Below, one piece after another: positions 1 to 5,465 of a stretch of DNA of 9,443 bases. A program made the translations under genes and the position numbers. Position 1 is the first letter of the stretch. Each line of letters begins with the position of its first letter. The notes under the pieces are model-generated. The model had not been told where the DNA came from, made no database searches, and saw only the letters and a list, made by a program, of their open reading frames with translations. The stretch covers positions 1-9,443 of the forward strand of contig JAEYUT010000092.1 of NCBI GenBank assembly GCA_023432305.1. Reading direction: 5' to 3'. Origin of the DNA: Actinomycetes bacterium. GTDB taxonomy: Bacteria > Actinomycetota > Actinomycetes > Actinomycetales > Microbacteriaceae.

Positions 1-947
1 ACCTTCGCACCGAGCGGAACCTCGACCTCGACGGAGGCAATAGGCGCGTCCCCGCCCAGCTGCTCGCGCACCTCGAGTGAGGCGTCGATCGCGTAGTGCC
101 CGCCGCGACAGCACGGATACATCTTGAGGCCCAGCTGCTCCGTGCCCCGCTCGGCCGCACTCATCGCGCCCGCGAGCGCACCGGATCCGCTCGCGAGCCA
201 CGACCCGTCGCCGAAGATGTCCACTCCCCCGAGCGGCGCCTCGAGCGCATCCGCGACCGGGGCCACACCGGATTCCACCAGCAGAAGCGCCTCCACGCCC
301 GCGCGAGCCGCGAGACCCGCGTGCAGAGGCTTCAGGATCGTGCCGAAGTTGGCGCGCGTGCCCATCGCCATCGAGACCGCGGCGCTCATCGCGAGGGCGA
401 TCGTGCGCTCGTCCGCCCCGACCATCGTCGCAACGCCCGCCGCAGCGCCCACCGCGCCCGTCGTCGACGTCGAATGCCAGCCGCGGGTGTAGTGCTGCGG
501 ACCGTAGGCGGTCGCCACCGCCGACATGACCCCGAGCCCAGCGAGGTAGCCCTCGAGCACGCGATCCGCGGCGATGCCGCGCTCATCCGCCACGGCGAGC
601 AGCGCGGGGAACAGCACCGTGCTCGCGTGGCCGTGCACCACATAGTGCACGTCGTCGAAGTCCATCACGTGTCCGGCAGTGCCGGTGAGCAGGGCGGCAG
701 CGGGGGCACGAAGGACGCGCCCCTCACCCCACACGCGCGCCGAGCCCGGCGCATCCGCTCCCGACGCTGCGAGGAAGCGACGCACCGGCTCCAGCTCCGG
801 ATCGGCGGCTCCCGCCACGGCGACCCCGATCGTGTCGACGAGCGAATCGCGCACGCGCGCCTGCTCGGCGAGGGGCCGCTCATGCCAGCGGACGGAGCGG
901 CACCAGGCGGCCAGCTCGCGGGTGAGGGGTGGTCGCTGAGCGCCCAT
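1..947 (-). CDS. MmgE/PrpD family protein (3' end beyond window)
   Basis: 315 codons are visible; the C-terminus runs off the left edge (family members are usually about 450 aa). The ATG at 947 has a good AGGGAG ribosome site at 953-958, 5 nt upstream. MmgE/PrpD proteins are cytoplasmic lyases or isomerases of small carboxylates: 2-methylcitrate dehydratase, cis-aconitate decarboxylase, iminodisuccinate epimerase. Family landmarks seen: HVMDFDDVH at 93-101, followed by His105 and His107; RGWHSTSTTG at 155-164; ILKPLHAG at 204-211; LKMYPCCRGGH at 274-284. By motif alignment His158, Lys206 and Lys275 fall where cis-aconitate decarboxylase has catalytic residues, so the active site looks intact. 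It is last in the minus-strand ABC transporter operon, after a 72-nt gap containing a stem-loop. No methylcitrate synthase or lyase gene is nearby, so I do not call it prpD. Family assignment is firm; substrate is unknown. Confidence 0.9.
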   Translation of the reverse strand, partial: MGAQRPPLTRELAAWCRSVRWHERPLAEQARVRDSLVDTIGVAVAGAADPELEPVRRFLAASGADAPGSARVWGEGRVLRAPAAALLTGTAGHVMDFDDVHYVVHGHASTVLFPALLAVADERGIAADRVLEGYLAGLGVMSAVATAYGPQHYTRGWHSTSTTGAVGAAAGVATMVGADERTIALAMSAAVSMAMGTRANFGTILKPLHAGLAARAGVEALLLVESGVAPVADALEAPLGGVDIFGDGSWLASGSGALAGAMSAAERGTEQLGLKMYPCCRGGHYAIDASLEVREQLGGDAPIASVEVEVPLGAK

Positions 948-970
948 GTGATCTCCCTGCTCGGATGCGC

Positions 971-1007
971 CGAATGGGTGCGCCGGAGAATCCGACGCAC
1001 CCACTCG
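971..1007 (-). promoter_or_regulatory. Intercistronic stem-loop between binding-protein gene and MmgE/PrpD gene
   Basis: In the minus-strand transcript two 17-nt arms, starting with CGAGTGGGTGCG and ending with CGCACCCATTCG, pair without interruption around a UUC loop. There are 15 Watson-Crick and 2 G-U pairs. It starts 12 nt after the binding-protein stop codon. No U-tract follows; the next bases are GCGCATCC, then the ribosome site of the next gene. It is therefore not a canonical intrinsic terminator. It more likely acts as a 3' exonuclease barrier for the binding-protein message, or as a partial attenuator of the enzyme gene. The structure is read directly; the function is inferred. Confidence 0.7.
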
Positions 1008-1019
1008 AGCTGATGGTGC

Positions 1020-2069
1020 TTACTTCTTGAGCGCCTCGATGAAGCGCAGGTCGATCATGCGGTCCGCCACAGAGGTGTCGGCGTCGTACGACAGCACCTC
1101 CGGGATCTGGCGGTACACGTTCTCGTAGGCCTCGAAGTAGCCCTCAGGGAACGACATCTCGGTCGGGTAGACGGCGGACGGAATGTCGCGGACCACGTCG
1201 ACATCGGTCTCCAGCACCTGGGCGATGAGCTCGATGTTCTCATCGGTGTGCATGAAGTCGCCCTGCATGTGGTTCTTGTAGATGTTCGCGAGGGCGCGCA
1301 CGAACGCCTCGCCGACCTCAGGCTTGTCCGAAAGGAGGTTCGGGCCGAAGAAGACACTGGTCGACGGCCAGCCCTTGGGCGCGCTGCGGGCGAACATGAT
1401 GCCGGACTTCGCCTCGGCGATCGTGGCGGTGTTCGGGTGCGAGGCGGTGGCGCCGAAGATGGCGCCGTTCTCGAGCGCGATGACGGCGTCGGTCTGCTTC
1501 ATCGACGCGATCTCGACGTCGGCGAGCGTGAGGCCGGCCTCCTCGAGAGTCTCCGAGAGGGTGAGCAGCGGCGGGCCCGCGACACCCGACGAGGAGGCGA
1601 GGGTCTTGCCCTTGAGCATGCTCACCTCGAACTCAGCACCGTCAAGCGCCTTGGTGCCGACGTACCAGCCGTTGACCGACTCGTCGTCCTCGACACCACC
1701 GGGCGCGACCATGCGCAGCTCGGTGCCCATTGCGACAGCGTTGAGCATGTTCGCGCTCGGACCGGTGACCATCGCGTCGATGCGGCCGGTCGACATGAGC
1801 ACGAGCGCGTCAGGCGCCGGCGCGTACTCGATCTCGAGCTTGATGTTCTGCTTCGCGAACTCGCCCCAGTGCTCTTCCATGAGGTAGGGGAGGTAGTACG
1901 CGATCTTGCCCGAGAGACCGACCTTGACGGTGGTCATCTCGGCGAGACCGCCCTCTTCGACCTCGACCTCGGGAGCGGCGCTCTCGGTCGCGGGGGCGCA
2001 GGCGGTCGTCGCCAGCAGGGCGGCGAGCGCGATGCCGGGCAGCATTGCCCGGCGCATGAAACGCTTCAC
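1020..2069 (-). CDS. ABC transporter substrate-binding lipoprotein, NitT/TauT/SsuA type
   Basis: 349 aa, about the usual length. It captures the solute outside the membrane and delivers it to the adjacent permease/ATPase pair. Residues 1-23 are a signal peptide (basic MKRFMRR, then a hydrophobic stretch) ending at Cys24, the likely lipidated residue. The lipobox is TTAC, lacking the usual Leu at -3. An acidic tether (about 34-44) leads into the NMT1-like fold: VKVGLSGKIAYYLP at 48-61, YAPAPDALVLMSTGRIDAM at 82-100 and KGKTLASSSGVAG at 153-165, the normal positions for this family. The start is GTG at 2069, chosen because AAGGAG lies 4 nt upstream. It is third in the operon, set off from the permease by 79 nt and from the next gene by 72 nt, each gap with a hairpin. 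NMT1-type homology alone does not imply a thiamine precursor, and I see no TPP riboswitch. Ligand unknown. Confidence 0.9.
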   Translation of the reverse strand: MKRFMRRAMLPGIALAALLATTACAPATESAAPEVEVEEGGLAEMTTVKVGLSGKIAYYLPYLMEEHWGEFAKQNIKLEIEYAPAPDALVLMSTGRIDAMVTGPSANMLNAVAMGTELRMVAPGGVEDDESVNGWYVGTKALDGAEFEVSMLKGKTLASSSGVAGPPLLTLSETLEEAGLTLADVEIASMKQTDAVIALENGAIFGATASHPNTATIAEAKSGIMFARSAPKGWPSTSVFFGPNLLSDKPEVGEAFVRALANIYKNHMQGDFMHTDENIELIAQVLETDVDVVRDIPSAVYPTEMSFPEGYFEAYENVYRQIPEVLSYDADTSVADRMIDLRFIEALKK

Positions 2070-2073
2070 GATT

Positions 2074-2079
2074 CTCCTT
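2074..2079 (-). promoter_or_regulatory. Ribosome binding site of the binding-protein gene
   Basis: AAGGAG on the minus strand, 4 nt before the GTG at 2069. It is the strongest Shine-Dalgarno match in this operon and fixes the GTG start over the in-frame ATG codons at residues 5 and 9. It lies downstream of the 2104-2136 stem-loop, so it would remain single-stranded when the hairpin forms. Confidence 0.7.
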
Positions 2080-2103
2080 GATGTTGTGTGACTGCAGGGG
2101 GTG

Positions 2104-2136
2104 CGGTCCGGGGCAACGGGTGGATGCCCCGGACCG
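2104..2136 (-). promoter_or_regulatory. Intercistronic stem-loop between permease and binding-protein genes
   Basis: The arms 2104-2115 and 2125-2136 (CGGTCCGGGGCA and its exact complement TGCCCCGGACCG) form a perfect 12-bp stem around a 9-nt loop. The structure begins 12 nt after the permease stop and ends 34 nt before the GTG of the binding-protein gene. No U-tract follows on either strand, so it is a poor intrinsic terminator candidate. It could be a processing or stabilising element that lets the binding protein be made in excess over the membrane components, which is the usual stoichiometric need. The hairpin is certain as sequence; its role is inferred. Confidence 0.72.
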
Positions 2137-2148
2137 ACGATCGGGTGG

Positions 2149-3036
2149 TCAGTTGCCGGAGGCGCGGCGCGATTCGCGCGGAGCCCACGGCACGAGCTTC
2201 GAGCCGAGGAACTTGACGAGCGCCGTCAGCAGGAAGCCCATGAGGGCGACCGCGACGATGCCGACGTACATCTGGCCGGCCTGGAACAGCGACCAGCTGT
2301 GCCAGATGCGGAAGCCGATGCCCTCGTCGCCGTTCACGAACTCGGTGCCGACCGCGATGAGCACCGAGGTGCCGAGCGCGATGCGGATGCCGGTGAAGAG
2401 CTGCGGCAGGATGCCGGGGATCAGCACGTGACGGAAGCGGGCCCAGCCGCGGATGTTGAAGATGTGCGCCGCTTCGATGTAGGCGGGCTGGATGTCGTCG
2501 AGTGCTTCGAGCACGCTCACCCAGATCACGAAGAACACACCGAGCGCGATGAGCAGGATCTTCGGCAGCTCGCCGAGTCCGAAGATGAGCAGCAGCAGCG
2601 GCAGGATTGCGAGCTTGGGGATCGTGTAGATCGCCGAGAGCATCGGCTCGAGCGCGGCGCGCGCCCAGCGGGAGAGTCCGAGGAGGGTTCCGGTCGCGAC
2701 GCCGGTGACCAGGCCGAGCGCGTATCCGAAGAGGATGCTGCGCACGGTCGCCCACAGGTCGCCGAAGAGACGTCCCGATTCGATCATCTTGATCGCCTCG
2801 GTGAAGATCGACGAGGGCGGCGGGAAGAAGCGCACGTCGATGGCGCCGATCATGCCGGCGATCTGCCATGCGACGAGCAGCACGATGGGGGTGCCGAGTC
2901 CGAGGATCGCGGCGGTGCGCTTGCGCTTGCGGAAGAACAGGTCGGGGTTCTTCTCCTGGGCGCGGGGCGCGATCAGGATGGGGCCGCGGCGGTCGGTGGC
3001 GACGGCGCCGGTGGCGGTGGTGATGGGGGTGCTCAC
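2149..3036 (-). CDS. ABC transporter permease, NitT/TauT/SsuC type
   Basis: 295 aa. Membrane subunit forming the translocation path of the importer, probably as a homodimer. A basic cytoplasmic N-terminus (FFRKRKRTAA at 34-43) precedes about six hydrophobic segments: 45-65, 97-120, 134-153, 159-178, 212-231 and 255-275. The EAA loop that docks onto the ATPase is clear: IEAAHIFNIRGWARFRHVLI at 187-206, with the conserved Gly197. The upstream IYTIPKLAILPL (136-147) is also typical of SsuC/TauC-like permeases. The start is GTG at 3036, giving a 4-nt GTGA overlap with the ATPase stop; a GGAG lies 9 nt upstream. The overlap implies translational coupling and therefore matched production of the two subunits. 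The substrate cannot be deduced from the permease sequence. Confidence 0.92.
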   Translation of the reverse strand: MSTPITTATGAVATDRRGPILIAPRAQEKNPDLFFRKRKRTAAILGLGTPIVLLVAWQIAGMIGAIDVRFFPPPSSIFTEAIKMIESGRLFGDLWATVRSILFGYALGLVTGVATGTLLGLSRWARAALEPMLSAIYTIPKLAILPLLLLIFGLGELPKILLIALGVFFVIWVSVLEALDDIQPAYIEAAHIFNIRGWARFRHVLIPGILPQLFTGIRIALGTSVLIAVGTEFVNGDEGIGFRIWHSWSLFQAGQMYVGIVAVALMGFLLTALVKFLGSKLVPWAPRESRRASGN

Positions 3037-3860
3037 TGCTCTTCGCTCCGTTCGACCTCGAGGCGCATCTCGGCCCAGATCTTCTGCTCCAGTTCGGCGA
3101 ATTCCTTCGTGCCGCGCAGTTCGGGGCGGCGGGGGCGCTCGAAGGGCACATGGTGGTCGCTGATGATGCGGCCGGGTCGGGCCGACATCACGACGACGCG
3201 GTCGCCGAGCAGGATGGCCTCTTCGAGGCTGTGGGTGACGAACACGACGGTGCGGCGGTCCTCCTGCCAGATGGAGAGCAGCTCGTCCTGGAGGACGCGA
3301 CGCATCTGGGCGTCGAGGGCAGCGAAGGGCTCGTCCATGAGGAGGATCTCGGGCTGCACGGCGAGGGCGCGCGCGATGGAGACGCGCTGCGCCATGCCGC
3401 CGGAGAGCGCCGCGGGGCGCGCGTTGGCGAACTCGGCGAGGCCCATGCGCTCCATGAGCGAGCGGGCGCGTGCTTCGCGCTCGGCCTTGGGGGTGCCGTT
3501 GACCTGCAGGGGAAGCGTGATGTTCTCTTCGACCGTCTTCCACGGGAAGATGCTGTAGTTCTGGAACACCATGGCGGCGGTGTGTCCGCTGCCCGTGCGG
3601 GTGATCTCGACCGTGCCCTCGCTGGGGTAGTGGAGGTCGGCGAACATGCGCAGCAGGGTGGACTTGCCGCAGCCGGAGGGGCCCACGAGGCAGACGAACT
3701 CTCCCTCGTTGATGACGAGGTCGACGTCCTGCAGTGCACGGACTTCGTTGTGTCGTCCGTAGAACTTGGTGACTCCGCTGACGGTGATCTTCGGTCGCTT
3801 GGGGGATGCCAGCACCGGGTCGCTGGCGACCGCGGCATCGGATGCGTGGCTTGGTGACAT
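3033..3860 (-). CDS. ABC transporter ATP-binding protein, NitT/TauT/SsuB type
   Basis: 275 aa, a single nucleotide-binding domain with every catalytic element present: Walker A GPSGCGKST at 60-68, Q-loop Gln100 in VFQNYSIFPWKT, signature LSGGMAQR at 152-159, Walker B ILLMDEP at 172-178 with catalytic Glu177, D-loop ALD at 181-183, and switch His210 in VTHS. FPWKTVEEN after the Q-loop is characteristic of the nitrate/taurine/sulfonate/pyrimidine-precursor ATPase family. The protein is cytosolic and powers the permease encoded next. It is the first gene of the minus-strand operon. The ATG at 3860 is the first reasonable start after the divergent promoter region and has only a weak GAGAG ribosome site. 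The first 20 or so residues are low-complexity Ser/Ala/Asp and not part of the fold, so a slightly later start remains possible. Confidence 0.93.
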   Translation of the reverse strand: MSPSHASDAAVASDPVLASPKRPKITVSGVTKFYGRHNEVRALQDVDLVINEGEFVCLVGPSGCGKSTLLRMFADLHYPSEGTVEITRTGSGHTAAMVFQNYSIFPWKTVEENITLPLQVNGTPKAEREARARSLMERMGLAEFANARPAALSGGMAQRVSIARALAVQPEILLMDEPFAALDAQMRRVLQDELLSIWQEDRRTVVFVTHSLEEAILLGDRVVVMSARPGRIISDHHVPFERPRRPELRGTKEFAELEQKIWAEMRLEVERSEEQ

Positions 3861-3899
3861 GCCGTCTCTCTATCTCGTCTTTGAGTGGGTATCGCTTCG

Positions 3900-3923
3900 T
3901 ACACCCCGGTATACAGGTGTATA
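3900..3923. promoter_or_regulatory. Candidate operator: 24-bp dyad centred on GTATAC
   Basis: Half sites TACACCCCGGTA and TACAGGTGTATA meet between 3911 and 3912. Nine of 12 symmetric pairs are complementary, including the central GTATAC and the outer CC/GG and TA/TA positions. A GTATAC-like core with symmetric arms resembles operators of GntR-family (FadR/VanR-like) repressors, which often control carboxylate and aldehyde catabolism. The dyad overlaps the -10-like hexamer of the plus-strand genes, so binding there would block transcription. The regulator itself is not in this window; the family assignment is tentative. Confidence 0.5.
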
Positions 3924-3925
3924 GT
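3920..3925 (+). promoter_or_regulatory. Candidate -10 element for the aldehyde dehydrogenase operon
   Basis: TATAGT matches the sigma-70-type -10 consensus at 5 of 6 positions. The -35 counterpart is weak: TTCGTA at 3896-3901 with an 18-nt spacer. This would place the transcription start near 3932 and give a leader of roughly 88 nt. It lies on the right edge of the proposed operator. Confidence 0.4.
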
Positions 3926-3943
3926 CAGGCACACTACACAACA

Positions 3944-3955
3944 CAGAACGTGCTG
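3944..3955. repeat. Short imperfect palindrome in the divergent promoter region
   Basis: CAGAACGTGCTG is palindromic apart from one mismatched pair. It overlaps the minus-strand TTGTCA at 3954-3959 by two bases. It might be a second regulator site, but a 12-bp imperfect palindrome can occur by chance. Confidence 0.25.
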
Positions 3956-4019
3956 ACAACTCCATCTTGGTGACACAGCAACTAAATGTGAACCGTTCGA
4001 CGAGGAGCGCCCAGAGAAA

Positions 4020-5465
4020 ATGTCCGTCGCGACCGACCTCCCCACCATCCGACCCTTCATCGCGGGCGACTGGACCGACGGCGACGCGGGCGCCGACGTG
4101 CTCACCGACAAGTACAGCGACGCTCCCGTCGCGCACATCCAGGCCGCCAGCCACGAGCAGGTCACCCGCCTGATCGACGCCGCCGTCGCCGCATCCGACC
4201 GCATCCGGCTCCCTCTCGCCGAGCGCGTGCGCATCCTGCACGCGGCCTCCGAGCTCATCGGCGCCCGCCGCGAGGAGCTCATCGCCCTCGTGCAGACCGA
4301 CGCCGGATTCACGCTCGCCGACGCCGTCAAGGAAGTGGATCGCACCCGCGAGACGCTCCGCCTGTGCGCCGAGGAAGCCGCCCGCCTCGTCGGCGAGCTG
4401 CTTCCACTCTCCGGAGTGGCAGGCCATGAAGGCCGCCTCGCCTTCACCCGCTACGACGCGATCGGCGTCGTCGTCGCCATCACCCCGTTCAACTCGCCCC
4501 TCAACACCGTGGCCCACAAGGTGGGCCCCGCGATCGCCGCCGGCAACGCCGTGGTGCTGAAGCCCGCATCGCAGACCCCGCTCAGCGCCGACGCGCTCGT
4601 GCGCGTGCTGCTCGACGCCGGCCTCCCCGCGGAGCTCATCTCCGTGGTCTACGGCTCGGGTGCCACCGTCGGCCAGTGGCTCGCCGACGACCCGCGCCCC
4701 GGCTACTACGCCTTCACGGGAAGCACGCGCGTGGGCGAAGCCCTCCACCGCTCCGTCGGAATGCGCCGCACCCAGCTCGAGATGGGCAGCATCGCGAGCA
4801 CCATCATCTGCGCCGACGCCGACCTCGAGCGCGCGGCGATGCTCGCCACCAACGCCTCCTTCCGCAAATCCGGGCAGGTGTGCACCTCGGTGCAGCGCCT
4901 CTACGTGCACCGCGCGGTGATCGACGACGTCGCCCACCTCATGCGCGACCGACTCGCGCCCCTCGCCGCCGGCGACCCGCGCGACGAGGCGACCTACGTG
5001 GGCCCGCTGATCGCCCCCCGCGAAGCGCAGCGCGTGGGCGGATGGATCGAGGACGCCGTCGCCCACGGGGCCGAGATCGTCGCCGGCGGCACCGTCGACG
5101 GCAACGTCGTCGCCCCCACCGTCCTGCGCGGCGTGCGACCCGAGGACACGGTCATGTGCAGCGAGGTGTTCGGCCCCGTCGTGTCGCTCTGCGCGTTCGA
5201 CACCTTCGAGGAGGCGGTGCAGCTCGCCAACTCCACCGAGTACGGCCTCGCTGCCGGCATCTTCACGCGCGACATCGCCACCGCTCTCGACGCGGCCGAC
5301 CGACTCCGGATGGGATCCGTGCACATCAACGAGACCTCCAGCAGCCGCGTCGACGCGATGCCGTTCGGCGGACTCAAGCGCAGCGGATTCGGCGGCGCGG
5401 AGGGACCCAAGTACGCCATCCGCGACATGAGCGAGGAACGCGTCATCACCCTGAGCCGGCCGTGA
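4020..5465 (+). CDS. NAD(P)-dependent aldehyde dehydrogenase family protein (lactaldehyde-dehydrogenase-like branch)
   Basis: 481 aa, full length. Oxidises an aldehyde to an acid or acyl product through a covalent thiohemiacetal, with NAD or NADP, in the cytosol. Catalytic features are in the right order: Asn158 in TPFNSP, Lys181 in KPASQTP for cofactor binding, FTGSTRVG at 232-239, Glu254 in LEMGS, nucleophile Cys288 in SGQVCTSVQR, EVFGPVV at 382-388 and PFGGLKRSG at 448-456. The combination of Glu-Met-Gly-Ser (rather than ELGG) with GQVCTSVQRLYVH resembles the ALDH family 21 / lactaldehyde-dehydrogenase-like group from memory, but substrate range there is wide. ATG at 4020 is the only start; no in-frame start codon exists upstream in the leader. 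It heads the plus-strand unit and is coupled to the MFS gene. The actual aldehyde is unknown. Confidence 0.93.
   Translation: MSVATDLPTIRPFIAGDWTDGDAGADVLTDKYSDAPVAHIQAASHEQVTRLIDAAVAASDRIRLPLAERVRILHAASELIGARREELIALVQTDAGFTLADAVKEVDRTRETLRLCAEEAARLVGELLPLSGVAGHEGRLAFTRYDAIGVVVAITPFNSPLNTVAHKVGPAIAAGNAVVLKPASQTPLSADALVRVLLDAGLPAELISVVYGSGATVGQWLADDPRPGYYAFTGSTRVGEALHRSVGMRRTQLEMGSIASTIICADADLERAAMLATNASFRKSGQVCTSVQRLYVHRAVIDDVAHLMRDRLAPLAAGDPRDEATYVGPLIAPREAQRVGGWIEDAVAHGAEIVAGGTVDGNVVAPTVLRGVRPEDTVMCSEVFGPVVSLCAFDTFEEAVQLANSTEYGLAAGIFTRDIATALDAADRLRMGSVHINETSSSRVDAMPFGGLKRSGFGGAEGPKYAIRDMSEERVITLSRP

Larger units (their letters stand above)
3861..4019. promoter_or_regulatory. Divergent promoter region between importer operon and aldehyde dehydrogenase genes
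   Basis: 159 nt of noticeably AT-richer DNA between two oppositely oriented start codons, so promoters for both units must lie here or upstream signals are absent. It contains the GTATAC-centred dyad (3900-3923), a plus-strand TATAGT (3920-3925) and a weaker palindrome (3944-3955). For the minus strand I see TTGTCA at 3954-3959 as a -35-like hexamer, but the hexamer 17 nt further on (TAGTGT) is a poor -10, so that promoter is unresolved. The dehydrogenase start at 4020 has GAGGAG at 4002-4007, 12 nt away, which is longer than usual spacing. Confidence 0.75.

Noticed and set aside
1..947. Assignment as prpD of the 2-methylcitrate cycle
   Set aside because: The family covers several reactions, and no methylcitrate synthase or methylisocitrate lyase gene is visible nearby.
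971..1007. Rho-independent terminator closing the importer operon after the binding-protein gene
   Set aside because: The stem is strong, but no U-run follows, and the MmgE/PrpD gene continues on the same strand with a good ribosome site.
2101..3558. Long plus-strand open frame (485 codons) opposite the permease and ATPase genes
   Set aside because: It mirrors two clearly recognisable genes on the other strand, its product is Arg/Asp/Glu/Gly-rich low-complexity sequence with no motif, and such antisense frames are routine in GC-rich DNA.
3985..3990. ATG followed immediately by TGA in the leader of the dehydrogenase gene
   Set aside because: It could be a minimal start-stop element, but it has no ribosome site and a chance ATGTGA in an AT-richer leader is equally likely.
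3861..4019. TPP riboswitch or other known riboswitch upstream of the NMT1-type transporter
   Set aside because: I find no conserved aptamer core or extended paired structure in the leader, and the neighbouring genes are not thiamine-related.
3870..5324. Long minus-strand open frame (484 codons) opposite the aldehyde dehydrogenase gene
   Set aside because: It is compositionally odd (His/Gly/Asp/Val-rich), has no family features, and lies antisense to a complete dehydrogenase with every catalytic motif.
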